Notes under the pieces: model-generated
Database searches by the model: none
The model's input: only the letters and a program-made list of their open reading frames with translations
Told to the model about the DNA's origin: nothing
Assembly (NCBI GenBank): GCA_035610365.1
Contig: CM069433.1
Coordinates: 165,246,882-165,310,881 of the forward strand
Direction of reading: 5' to 3'
DNA length: 64,000 bases
DNA from: Aquatica leii
Taxonomy: Eukaryota; Arthropoda; Insecta; Coleoptera; Lampyridae
Position numbers and translations under genes: made by a program
Shown here: one piece after another, positions 10,690 to 22,003 of the stretch
How positions within the stretch are numbered: position 1 is the stretch's first letter
How the letters are laid out: each line of letters begins with the position of its first letter

Positions 10690-11030
10690 GATAGGTGAAA
10701 ATTTTGAATAACCACCCTATAGGCCCTCTCCAATTCCGAACATTAAGTTTCATACTCAAAAACAAGAAAATTGCTCAACACCTTAAAAGTAAAATGTTCG
10801 ACCGCGTGCTCCCAGTCATTAGATATGGAGCACAGAACTGGACAACCACAAAAGGCAATATAGAAATATTGAGAAAAGAAAAGAATGGAAACATCTATGA
10901 TGGGCATAACACAGAGAGATAAAGCAATAGATGACAGAATAAAAGCCATGAGCGAAGTAACAGAAGTATGAGCAATCGAGAGCGATGGAAGGAATTGGGG
11001 AAGATTGGATGTGAAGACTTCGGACACAGG
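10690..11030 (+). pseudogene. RTE-like LINE C-terminal fragment
   Basis: Plus-strand remnant reading KMFDRVLPVIRYGAQNWTTT at about 10790-10850, then, after frameshifts, GITQRDKAIDD-like and RIKAMSEV blocks. This corresponds to the FxxCVLPVxTYGxETWT...RSMxGITxRDRxxN region at the C-terminus of RTE-type reverse transcriptases. It lies on the opposite strand to the Jockey copy just to its left. Only the last part of the protein is represented, as is typical for 5'-truncated LINE insertions. Confidence 0.7.
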
Positions 11031-12560
11031 CCCTCTCTTGCTTCGTTTGGTGTGTCTTATTTTACTATTCTTACTGTATTGTTAGTGAGTGCTTTTGAGT
11101 AAGTTTAAATCGATTATTTGTTGGTAGCTCTTATGTTGAAATTTTTTTTTAATACTTGACATAAATGGCGAGGAACTGAAATATCTTCTTTATCACTCCT
11201 TTCATCTATTAAGAAACAAATAGTCATTTCAGAGACTGAGTCGGTCTCTTCGTTATTGGGTAGGTCAGCTTCAAGGTTTGTCGAATGACTCTGTGGTAAA
11301 AAACTGGTTGCTAGTTGCAAGATAGGCATTTGCAAATTAAGTTGTTCTTGGTTTGGTATTGACTCACAATTCATAGCAGTCTTTGGTATTGCCATGTTAG
11401 TGGCTTATAGTGGCGATAAACCGATTTTGAAAACTTTTCATTTGCATGACTTGCGGTTAAAAAACATGTTTGAATTGTTTTAGTTAGGGTTATAGTACAC
11501 CGTAAAGCAAAAATATTCTGATCTGATCTGCCCAGTTTTGTAAGTAGTTATAATCCCAAGGAAAAAGACCGCCGGCGCCGTGTCGTACTTTATTCTCCAA
11601 AAATTAACGAGAAATTAGACAAAAGATACCGTTTGGTTTTTTAGACATCATTTTGTTATAATTAAGCGTAAATGTGAATACTTTAAGACTAAAAAACGTA
11701 AATTTTTCGAAGTCACAGAAAAAAGATTCTTCTACCACAAAAGCGTAGTAGTATACCAGGTGAGCGACTGAAAACGTTTTGTTTAAATAACTGCAATTTT
11801 CAAAACACGAATTCCAAATTCTTCTAGTAGGTATCTCTAAGGATGTAAATAAGCACAATAAATACAACTGTGCAAATTTATATTTTTTTGTCCAAGAATT
11901 TTCAGAGAATGTCTATTAAACTTCTAAAAAAAATAATAATAATTCAGAAAAACGCATTGTGCACCAAATTATTTAAAATCGTACTATCAACACGGCCAAT
12001 GTAACCAAATAGAATGTAGTCAATTAGCACTTATCTCTATTTACTTTTCTCGCGTTACTAATGAACGATGCAAAGTTTGAAACATATCTCCTGAAAATTG
12101 GTTCAAACTTCTCGCGTACACATTAGGTATAACAAATTTTTGAAATAAATAAAATAAAATAACCATTTAAATTTTATCAAATATTAATAATGAGATGTTT
12201 ATTTAATGTATATACGTTAATTTATGCATATTTAAATACACTTCCAAAAATAAAATTATAATTTGAAACAACATTTAATCTAACACTCCGACATGTCTCT
12301 TCTCTTTTAGAAAAGTAGAAATAAGATCGAGTGTTTATTGTAGACGTTTCCGTTTCCCACATACTCTTATAGTCACTTTATATCGTTCTTTTGTAAATGG
12401 TTACGGCAAGTCGTAAATTTAAGACGAAAATGTGTTTTAAAAAATAAATAGCTTACTTTCGAAGCAACTCTGACGGTACTTGCAAATGAATGTCTAAATA
12501 AAACATTTCAAATCTGACTTGCAGATATAAATAAGTAAGAAACTTAATTCAATAACTCAC
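11031..12560. other. Intronic DNA, one unassigned ORF on the minus strand
   Basis: A 93-codon minus-strand ORF (11114-11395) is acidic, Ser/Glu-rich and has higher GC than its surroundings. I do not recognise it. It could be the N-terminal part of the Jockey ORF1, displaced by the LINE insertion at 10690-11030, but that is speculation. The rest (11400-12560) is AT-rich without visible features. Confidence 0.3.
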
Positions 12561-12667
12561 CTGTTTCCAATTTCCGTGGAATCTAAAAGTTGAGGCGTAG
12601 ACGTGGCTTTTACGCGTCTTTCGGTGTTTTCTATAGGAGATCGCCTTCGATTAACTTCGTGCGACGG
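12561..12667 (-). CDS. Host gene exon, 107 nt, second of three found
   Basis: Minus-strand exon with a textbook acceptor (TTTTATTTTCAG) and donor (CAG then GTGAGT). In phase 0 it reads PSHEVNRRRSPIENTERRV and continues KATSTPQLLDSTEIGN with no stop, leaving two bases at the end. That fits exon 55574-55676 upstream, which ends on a codon boundary, and exon 4899-4975 downstream, which needs one base to complete the codon. The sequence is polar, Arg/Ser/Thr/Pro-rich, with possible phosphorylation-type RRRSP, and likely disordered. I cannot assign a family. GC content is clearly above the flanking DNA. Confidence 0.7.
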
Positions 12668-14106
12668 CTGAAAATAAAATCGAAATTGTAAAACGGTAAT
12701 TAAACTAAATTTTATACAAACACAAACGATTGTAACGTAAACTTTTTAAAAGAGCAAATATAACAGATTTGATTCCATGATGTTAGAAACAGATAAAAAA
12801 GTTGGACTCGAAATTACATCAAACTAGAAATTACATTAATTTTTATATTTCTTTAGAGTCGCAAAAACTAATTATTTATGAGTATAGCTTAAAAACACAT
12901 TAAGTGCATATAAAATACAAACTTTCGCGTATATTTAGTTTTTGATTAAATCTTAATAGTTGCGTTAGTAGTAAATCAAAACATTTTTAATTCACAAATA
13001 CGGAGTGAGCCATAATGACCCAATCATTATGGCTCACTCAAGTTAAATTTGCCGCTACAAAATTTGTTCACGATTTGTTATCTTAAGTTGGTAGTAGTGT
13101 ATTTAAGAGTAAAAGGTTATGTTGTATCCTTTGAAAAACATTTAGTTTGACACTAATGACTTTAGAAATTGCAATTAAAAGTTAAATCAATCAACCCTTT
13201 CTTTGACCACCCAGTATGTACAAACATTGATTAAATGTACAATCCGTTACTAAAAGCGTTTGTTGATCATTAATAAACTGTGAAAAAATTGTATAGTATT
13301 CCTAAGTAATTGCAAGTGTATAGTAGGACAAAACAAATACAGACAAGATAATCTTAGACGAACAGCATCAATAATTACAAAAAACTTTGGCAATAAAATG
13401 ACATGCATTTTAACACAAAAACAAAACAAAAAACTGGTGTGGTCACCACACGACTCTCCTATAAAGAATTTCTACATATTTTTTATTTTCAAAATTTTTA
13501 ACGTATCGCTTTCCCTTCAAGATATAAAATTTTTTTCAAAAAAAAAAAATCGTCGCAAGCAAGGTTCGAACCTAGAATATATATGCAATTCATTTTAAAT
13601 TATAAATTAAATAAAGTGTTAATGTTAAAATTTTTTTATTTGATTAAATTGTTAAGAAAAATTATATCTATAAAAAACTGTAAAAATAGTTCGAATAATT
13701 TACATACGTACAAAATTATATAAGAAACTGTATAAAAACTGTTAAAAATGGCAAATCGAGAGAATATGAAAACCCAGCTCCATACCAAATTACAAGTTTT
13801 GGTTCGAGAGTTAACGTAAAATTCTGCAAAAAATTGCGAACGCTATACTTTTCCTATAGGAAAGTAAAAATACCAAATACACGTTGTTTTAATCGAATCA
13901 ATCACGTCTTTAACATACAAAATGAAAACAAAACCTTTTCTTTGATTTATGACAAACGCATTTTTACTTCTTCTCTTATTGAGTTTGCGTTTTAGACACT
14001 GCAATACTTCGTATTAATATTGTGCCCAACGGAAGTCTTTAATCTTAATTTTATCGATCCCGCATTTAAAAATTGTTCGTTTCATATTCAAACTTAGTTT
14101 ACTTAC
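12668..14106. other. Intronic DNA with one perfect hairpin
   Basis: AT-rich. The one notable structure is the 16-bp inverted repeat at 13003-13039, listed separately. No coding similarity seen. Confidence 0.4.
13003..13039. repeat. Perfect 16-bp hairpin
   Basis: GAGTGAGCCATAATGA, a 5-nt loop CCCAA, then TCATTATGGCTCACTC. The arms are perfectly complementary. This is unusual in AT-rich intron and may be a tiny insertion footprint or a structured RNA element. Confidence 0.8.
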
Positions 14107-14187
14107 ATCTAGCCGAAGAAACGCAGTGTGCTTGAATTGTTCGACCTTTGCTTTGCCGCAAATATATATTAGTTTGCTTGTTCGTAA
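14107..14187 (-). CDS. Candidate host exon, 81 nt
   Basis: The minus-strand sequence after ATTTATTTTAG is open for 27 codons (LRTSKLIYICGKAKVEQFKH and onward, ending FLRLD) and ends exactly at GTAAGT. The length is a multiple of three and phase 0 to 0. It could therefore sit between the exons at 55574-55676 and 12561-12667 without disturbing the frame. Against it, its composition is more hydrophobic than the neighbouring exons, and an 81-nt open frame between splice-like signals can arise by chance in this much sequence. It could be an alternative exon or a coincidence. Confidence 0.25.
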
Positions 14188-14289
14188 CTAAAATAAATAA
14201 TTTTTCATGGCATTCAAATCAAATTGATATATGTATGTTCTCAACTTTTTCCTTAAAATTTCACTTCATGTTATTTGACCACAGAAATT

Positions 14290-14770
14290 TGCTACGAACA
14301 AGTGTTTGCACCGATGCTGCACCGTATATGCGCAGAGTAATGAAAGGTTTACAAGATTTATATTGAAAAATGATTCATACAATTTTATTGGCACATGCTT
14401 TACATATAATGGCTGAATTGGTGTTTTTAAAATATCCAAGTGTTAATTTATTGATATCTTCAGTAAAGAAAGTGTTACTAAAAGCACCATTTTGTGGGAT
14501 GAAGCTTGAAGGAACTGCTGGTACCGATGTTAGTTTGCCTCCGTCTCCAGTTGTGATGGGGTACTTGTATCAAACTGCTTCATGTTACGCTCAGAATTTT
14601 GAACTTAATAAGCTCGTTATTAATGAATTAAATCTCAAAAAAGCTTCATTATGACTAATTTGAGATACAATGTAGTAAAAAGTATTTTATGTGCTTTCAC
14701 TAAGCTTTCATGTACAACATTTTTTGATCCCGGTGTAAGATTGTGCCTCACATTTCTTGTAAAATGCTCA
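14290..14770 (+). pseudogene. hAT-like transposase fragment
   Basis: Plus-strand reading TDAAPYMRRVMKGLQDLY, one stop, then MIHTILLAHALHIMAELV, KYPSVNLLISSVKKVLLKAP and DVSLPPSPVV. This matches the catalytic-core region of an insect hAT subgroup: a TDxAxYM block, the CLAHxxHRVAE block with its Cys replaced here by Leu, and a PLPPxPVxTRWGTW block degraded here to PSPVVMGY. After about 14654 only weak traces remain. The Cys-to-Leu change, the stop at 14364-14366 and the loss of the TRWGTW motif mark it as inactive. No 8-bp duplication or hAT termini were found around it. Confidence 0.65.
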
Positions 14771-15299
14771 GCAGCATAGTTTAAAAAGCTCAAGCCTCGT
14801 ACTAAATTATTGGGTTTGGATTGCCGTGAATTTCTGCGTCATGAAAGTGTTTTCTAATTAGAAAGGCGAAAGCTTTACAGGCAGATTATTATTATTGTAT
14901 TGAAAATTTAACGCACGTATCGGAAAACCAATAAATGAATTTGAATATATTGATTACACAATCTCAAACTAAAGTCTATGTAAACAAACAAAAACCATTT
15001 AATTAAGTAATTAGAATTAAAAGTTACGCCAAGATGATGTACCAACCTTAAAAAACAAAAAAAGTGAAAAAAAGTGTTGCGTAAAAAAAGTAATCCAGTA
15101 ACGCACTCAAATAAATTGTTAAAGTACATATTTAATTGCATCATTTTAATGTTTTTCAGTGCATAATTATCCGAATCCTAATTATTACTTTACAAATTGG
15201 CCTGTGATAATTACTGTTATTAAACGTTAACCAATAAAATACATTCTATATAGTTAATTTTAGTTTTAATTTATTCTTTTAACTAAATCTACCTATATC

Positions 15300-15660
15300 C
15301 TACTTTACAACTGTAGTGTGTTGGTCGTGGTATGATCCACGCCATCAAGAACCCAAAACAGCCGCAGAAAGAAAAAAAATTCATTTATATTAGTAGTAGA
15401 GCCGTTTCTGGTTCACTCGGGTAAGATCGGTAAGAGATCGTGAAATCTCGGTGTTATCGTTTCGTTTCGAGTATGCTCGAGTTGCGTATTTGGTAAGTCG
15501 TTTTACGATTCCCCTACCACCAATGCGATCTAATGGTGAGGGAATCGTAAAACGTCATAAGAGTCGTTTCGTTTCGGGTATACTTGTATATAGGTCAGTC
15601 GAGAAAGTTCGTAGTAATGGTAGGGATGCTATTATGTATATAAAGGTAACATTTGTAAAA
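15300..15660. repeat. Hairpin and direct repeats of unknown origin
   Basis: A perfect 15-bp inverted repeat CGTTTTACGATTCCC / GGGAATCGTAAAACG at 15499-15554 has a second inner stem (CACCA/TGGTG). It is bracketed by direct repeats: TCGTTTCGTTTCGAGTAT at about 15458 and TCGTTTCGTTTCGGGTAT at about 15565. The 71-codon plus-strand ORF across it (15451-15666) looks like a by-product of these repeats rather than a gene. Confidence 0.6.
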
Positions 15661-16039
15661 ATTTAATATTAGTATTTTAATAACTCTTATTCGTATTAAT
15701 ATATTTAAGAAAGAAATTGAAATGGAATCATTTTTGCAAACTTGAACGAAACTTATCATTTGGTTCTTTAAGTGAGTTCAAAAAGTCTATTAATAAATGA
15801 GCAGTATAAAATTAAGTGTTTTAGTAAAATCGAGGGTAAATTTGGGAAGCAAGTGATTATCGAATGCCAAGATTTTAAAGTAATAAATGTTTGAAATAAT
15901 GATACTTTTTTTTATTATTACAGGTTTTATCATACCTTAGTAAATATATTAAGCAGTGGGTGATAGTAGAGAAAACAGGAAAAGCTTATAAAATTTTGAT
16001 TTGAATTAAATGTTGTATTTTAGTTTGATTTGTTGTTAT

Positions 16040-16345
16040 TTATGCAATACTGTTTTTGTTTATCCAGCTGTTGTGAGTTTCATCAAAGCCTAACCACTTT
16101 ACATACATTTTAGTACATTTCTTTAGTAAAATTCTTTCAATTAAGTATGTATCCGGATGTTTAACTTTTTGTAATTCCATTTCACAAAAACCTCCTAAAA
16201 TATCATCCCCTTTTATGTCTTTTATCAAATATGTAGTTGGGTTAGTTAGTTTAACTTTCCTAATTATAAAAATTTCATTAGACCAATTACGAGTATAACC
16301 GTTTTCAAATGCATTCCTGTGTTTGCTAATTCTTACATAATCTCA
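16040..16345 (-). pseudogene. Polinton/Maverick-type integrase C-terminal chromodomain
   Basis: Minus strand, open from about 16345: ISKHRNAFENGYTRNWSNEI, then FIIRKVKLTNPTTYLIKDI, then FCEMELQKVKHPDTYLIE and the chromodomain RILLKKCTKMYVKWLGFDET followed by HNSWI. The order is an SH3-like integrase tail, an ELQKVK linker, then a chromodomain with YxIExIL and KWxGFDxxHNSW. This is what I know from the retroviral-type integrases of Maverick/Polinton elements in arthropods. The catalytic core is not present upstream. The reading is uninterrupted for about 100 codons to a stop at 16040, so this fragment is relatively young or was under constraint. A gypsy-type chromointegrase is the main alternative. 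Confidence 0.6.
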
Positions 16346-19013
16346 CTCAGCACATACTAGACAACTTCTAAAAAATTAAGTATTGGTTTAAATCACATAC
16401 TAGTTATAGAATTAGTTTAAAAAAACAATGTAGCAAATAATATTAAAACTAAGTTTTATTCCTAGATATAGTCTTTAAAAAAAAATTCTCAACATTACCC
16501 TAATCATCAAGGAATAATACAGTTGTATATTATTACATATTTAAATGAACTATACTAATAAGGACAATAGTTGTTGAGAAAATATAAAGAAATCAAGAGG
16601 TAGTTTAAGCAATAATTTATTTATAATTAATTAATGAATTAATATAAAAATAAACTTTTTCTTCAACGGCCTAAGTATGACAACTGTACCAAACGTGATT
16701 TATTATTGGTACCAGTAACAAATGCTTTTAAAAGCAAATAATGAATATAATCACCAAATGCAATAAATCGTTGGAAACCCTTTGCAATAAATAATAAAAC
16801 ATATTTCAAACTGTAAAATACATTGTAAACGTCATGGTGTTTTATGATACGGTTCTCTTCAGTTTAGCAACTGATAGTCGTTGAAGAAAAAAATTTTTGG
16901 TGCAAAAAATTCGTTTTTCGGTCTTGCAAAATTGTCAGAATCCGGTGTACATCAAAATATAATAATTTCAGTAAACATTGTAAAGTTTCTAAATAACCGA
17001 TTAGAAACCCTTATAATCAGAACTTTTTTAGAACAATAAACAAGCAAAAGCCCAATTCCCTTGGTAAAACTGTGCAAAGAATTAAGACTAGTAATGTAGT
17101 TGCAAATTAGGTTTATTGATTTATTATGATTATCTTGAACTTAGTTTTTATAAAATATATTTAAATTTACATTCTATTACAATTTTTGCGTTTGCAAAAT
17201 ACAGCTTACATAAGCTAACATATGTTGCAAACCAAATTCTTTTTACTCTATACGTACTCTGAAAACTAATGCAATAACATCTACATACCTAAATGATTTT
17301 GTTTTCAATTTTTATATTTGAGGTGCAAGGAGTAATATAAAAATTCTCCTAAATTATGTTTTAATAATTCATTATCATGCACGGTAATGACCTGTAAAAA
17401 AGTGAAATTGATCATAAGAAATGCTCAACGTTGCCTAACCGCTTATAAACTTACAATGTGTTGTATTCCGTGTTAGTCGTAGAAAAAATAAATTTAAAAT
17501 GTAACTGTGTATTGTTAGTTTTTAATTCAAAATGTCTTTTTTTAATTATTTGATACAAAAAATAAAACAATTCAAGAAAATCATGTAAAACACAGATATC
17601 TTAAAATTAGCTATACTTTACATATGTTTTAATATAAAAGTAATTATTACTGAACGATTTTCTAACACGTTTGTTTACTATTATGTACAATGAGTACATC
17701 GGGACCATCTGCTACAACGATAATAAGCACAAAGAACGGTGCAACCAACATATTCTCTTTATATAATATTCGTAGTACATACAAATGTGGTAAACATATT
17801 TCACTACAGATTAACTTTTAAGTAGACCATACGCACATGTAAGTTACACATCCCTTTAACAGTAATTACTTAATCTCCATATACCTTTAGAAAACCCATT
17901 TCGTTGCAAATTATATATTTTTATATTTTCCACTTGAATCAAAAATACAAACCGAACGAAAGAATTCTCCAACATGACATCACATAATTTTCACGTCACA
18001 TAAGATTTACGTTATGATACGAGGAAGAGCAAGTGAACGTGTCGCAATCTGTTTGTTCAAACTATATTTTTATAAACATTTGGTTTCTAACATTATTATA
18101 ATAAAGACCTATATTGAAACCTACAGCTTTTGTAATATAAAAATAAATTTCAATTTGAACTTAATGTGTATTATATAAACATAAAGTATAAATGGCTGTA
18201 AAAGAAAATTACATTCATTATTTGGAATTACCTTTGCGTTCGGTATTTTAGGAACCGCACAAAGCAGGTATTATCTTAACAGAGCATCAACGGTAACCTA
18301 ATTTTATTGGTAAATTTAAACCTAATTTTGCCAAACATAAGATATATAATTAATAATACAGACTTACATAATTCTTAAGCAGATTTCTCTTTCCTATTGA
18401 CAAGTCGTTTCTACCTATTTGCATTTTGACATTTCACAGTCGCGTACTAAACTAAAATGAAACTTTAAACAGATTTGTAAACTGCTAAAATAAAAAATAT
18501 TGTGTGTTTCTATCCCCTTTAAGTTAAAACCTTTGTTAAACAGGTAAACTGGTAGGATTAAAAGTAACGTGAAAAGAAATTATCTCACTAGTCCTGCTGT
18601 TTGGACGACTGCTTTATTATACATGCATTCAAGATTTTTGGGTTAAATATTACACACAATTTTATTTTTTTTTCTGTAGCAAATTACAATAATTTGACGG
18701 GTAATTCGTTTTTGCATGCTACTTATAAATGTAAAATGATATCAACAGTTTAGAATAAAACAAATAATCAGAATCAGACGATATATAAAATTATGCATTT
18801 TTCAACAACAACCAATTTGTAGTGGATTAGTGTTTTATTTCACACAATAAAAGCACAAGTGTATTACTTGAACGTAAAACGTATAATACCTAAAATTATT
18901 ATCATAAAAAAATAAAATAAATATCATCAAAGCAATTTACTAAGACCAACAAAGATGTTTTTAAATAGATATTAAAAAAAATAAACTGATTAGGTTGCTT
19001 GTTTTTTAATTAA
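16346..19013. other. Intronic DNA, nothing recognised
   Basis: About 2.7 kb of AT-rich sequence with no ORF of note, no inverted-repeat ends and no similarity I can name. Confidence 0.4.
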
Positions 19014-19628
19014 GTTATGCCTAAATAAATTCAAAAAACAAAATTTACCCCCTCTATAAAGCTTCTGAAATGTGGCGGAAAATAATAAAATTAGTGTTTT
19101 TGATTTTTAGCTTTAAAATTTTTATTTGAGGAGGTATTTAAAAACTGAAAAAACGTTTTTAATAGAACTTTTTATGCTCTTTCAGATGATGGTAATAAAT
19201 TTTTGTTATCGTTATTACTTTACTTTATATCAATACCAACTTTTGTTTTTCATATAGTAGCCATTTTAAAGTTTTATGCCATAAGGTAGAGAAAAAATTC
19301 CTGAATTCAAAAATGTATAACATGTTCATAAAAAAATCAAAAATAAATTTAAAATTTAAAGAAAACCGTTTTGATTGAAAATCTGTTAAGTTAAGAAAGT
19401 TTTTTCAGTTTTTAAATATCTCCCCAAGTAACAATTTTAAAGCAAAAAATCAAAAACACTAATTTTATTATTTTCCGCCATATTTCAGAAACTTTAATGA
19501 CAGGGTAAATTTGGTTTGTTGAATTTATTTAGGCATAACTCGAGGATCATTTTTGCCCATTTAACCAACGCTCTATCACTGATAATAAACGAGATCCCTG
19601 TACTTAACACAAAATTTCATACAGCCTG
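19014..19628. mobile_element. Mariner-type remnant with 140-bp inverted arms
   Basis: Two arms (about 19014-19156 and 19398-19539) are inverted copies at roughly 85-90% identity. Both contain TTATGCCTAAATAAATTCAA and, further in, GGCGGAAAATAATAAAATTA. The right side extends to CATACAGCCTG at 19628 followed by TA; read inward, CAGGCTGTATGAAATTTTG resembles a mariner terminus. The left terminus is lost beyond the arm. No coding sequence remains. Confidence 0.5.
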
Positions 19629-19767
19629 TATATAATATATTACTATAAGAGTAACTGCAAATTTATTCATCTATAAAGAATTTTCAAATTGTAACACTTT
19701 TGGCCCAATTTTTTGTAAGGTGAAAGTGAATGCGATGCAGAATAAGTTCAGTGTAGACTACATTATA

Positions 19768-21617
19768 CAATGCGGTGATAAAAAAAGGAACAATATTTAT
19801 AATTGCGTTGTTTAATGTCATCAAGCAAAACGCGCGGACAGGTCAATTTTACTTTTTAATTAGCCACCTTATGACATAAAAATTTTACTTATCACGTCAT
19901 GTATTTTTGCACAATGACGTCATCATTGGTTTTTTTAAATGATAACCCTAATTTTTTGCTGTTTTTTATTAGATGGTTCAACTACTTAAATTATGATGTA
20001 AAGAAATTGATGGTACCTTAGATAACTATTTTTTTGAGAAAATAACACATTTACCGTAAGATAAAAATGTAATTCTAATAGAAGAAAATCAAAAACTGAA
20101 AAACAAACGAAATTTATCGCAAATGTTCAAATTGCGCTCCGTTAACCACTTTGTACACTTCGCTCAAGGACTTCAGGAGTAATGTGCTCCACTACAGCGC
20201 GAATTTTTTGTCGTAGCTCGTCTAAATTATTTGGCCTATTAAAATAAACCTTTGATTTTAAATAACCCCACAGAAAAAATCTAAGGGAGTCAAGTCTAAG
20301 AAACGCGGTGGCCACTCAATATCTCCTCGACATCTTATCCACCTTCCAAGAAATGTGGCGTCAAGATATAGACAGACGTTGATTCAAAAGTGAAGAAGCG
20401 CCCCATATTGTTGAAACCACATATCCTGATGGGGCATATCTGCTTCGTGATAATTTGGAAACATTGCTATCAGAGCTGGCACTAAATCAAACTGCAAAAA
20501 GTACTGCTGTAAGGTTCCCTTTAAAAAAGGAAGGTCATATTAAACGCCGTCCGATTGTTCCAATCCAAACATTTAATTTTCTTTGGTGTTGACTGTGAGA
20601 GTCTTGAATCCAGTGGGAATTTTTTCTTGTCTAATACCTGCAATTGTGACGATGTACTGTCCCATTTAGGCAAAAAGTGGCTTCATCAAAAAATAGCATA
20701 TTGCTTAAAAAATTGGGATCTCCATCGCAGCGTAACATGAGTTCTTCGCAAAACTGCAAGCGGCGGTTTGTATCATCCTTGTTCAAGTAATACATCTAAT
20801 CGGGTTTTTTTTCTTTACTCAAGGTCGGCCGAGGCAAATCATGGACGGATCCGGTTTCAGTAAGTTTGGCAACCAATTTACTTACTGTGGATCTTGCAAT
20901 AGGCGGTCTGTTAGGATGTTTTTGGTTAAATAATTCAGATGTTTCCTTATGTGTTCATAACTTATCACCATATCCAACCATTATTAAAATTTTTATTTTT
21001 TCCTGTTCAGTTAAACATGCTTTTTTTTGTTAACGGCTTTTAAAAAACTTGCTAAATGCCTCTTTCACACTCCCACTAAACCAAGTAATGTTTTTAAAAA
21101 GTCAAATTTACGAATCATTTTTGTTTCGTCCGTCAAAAATGATACAGACGTGATAACGATAATTTGCAAAAACGTACATTACTACTGAAGTCCTTGAGTG
21201 TACAAAGTGTTTACACTCGCATTGGTCAGAGTCAAAGCGTTAACGGAGCGCAATTTCAACAGTTGCGCTAAGTTTCGTTCGTTTTTGAAGTTTAATTATG
21301 ATTTTCTTCCATTAAAATTAAATTTTTTTTTCTTATGGTAATTACGTTATTTTCTCAAAAAAACAGTTATCTAAAGTACCAATTTTTACACCATAAATTA
21401 AGTAGTTGAAGCATCTAATAAAAAACAGCAAAAAAATTAGGGTTGTCATTAAAAAAACCAATGATGACGTCATTGTGCAAACATACATGACGTCAAAAGT
21501 AAAATTTTTATGTCATAAAGTGGCTAATTAAAAAGTAAAATTGACCTGTCCGATCGTTTTGCTTAAAAATATTAAATAGCAATTATAAATTTTGTTCCTT
21601 ACTTAATCATCACACTG
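19768..21617 (-). mobile_element. Mariner-like element with ~420-bp inverted repeats
   Basis: A 1850-bp element flanked by TA (19766-19767 and 21618-21619). The left end begins CAATGCGGTGATAAAAAAAG. The right end, reverse-complemented, begins CAGTGTGATGATTAAGTAAG. The arms are related over about 420 bp on each side (19768 to about 20190; 21617 to about 21180), far longer than usual mariner termini. They include blocks such as GACAGGTCAATTTTACTTTT and ATTGCGCTCCGTTAAC. The arms reach into the transposase 3' end, so a second, opposite-facing copy of the C-terminal codons lies near 21180-21275. Confidence 0.8.
20110..21010 (-). pseudogene. Mariner/IS630-type transposase, decayed
   Basis: Minus strand. 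An HTH-like N-terminal region is only partly readable (HPNRPPIARSTVSKLVAKLT in mixed frames, about 20930-20850). The first catalytic Asp is clear in MLFFDEATFCLNGTVHRHNC (about 20700-20640), followed by SHWIQDSHSQHQRKLNVW. The second Asp block is degraded (HQDMWFQQ.GAPLHF, about 20440-20395, with Tyr where QDGAPPH would have Asp). The third block is FFLWGYLKSKVYFNRPNNLD (about 20280-20225), then LRQKIRAVVEHITPEVLE. A one-base shift is needed to read on to VYKVVNGAQFEHLR and the stop near 20120. It carries many stops and frameshifts. Confidence 0.8.
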
Positions 21618-22003
21618 TATACTTGATCACGGCAGAAAATTCAAGAGTCAAACAAAATCATAGCTCATTAAATAATTATAGATCAAACTGTAATCTGTTG
21701 TGTTGCACACAAGGCGGGATATCGCTAGCAAAAAATAGGATTAACTAGAATGAATAGTGAAAAATAGTGTTTAGAAACTAAATGTGTTTAGCATAGTGTG
21801 AGATAATTAGTTACAATATTTATTTAAATGATTCGAGTAAAGTTAACATTGGTTTTGTTGATAATCATAGACTGGAAATAAGGATCATTGAAAACTTGAT
21901 AAAAATATTTTATTTAAGGTTAGACGATTATCATTGATTGGAAAAAAAAATTGTCAGAAAAGATTGCCTAGTAGTTCTCTACAAATATCCTATAACTCAT
22001 GTA

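Noticed and set aside
20555-20740. 61-codon plus-strand ORF
   Set aside because: It is antisense to the mariner catalytic block MLFFDEATFCLNG and has no features of its own.
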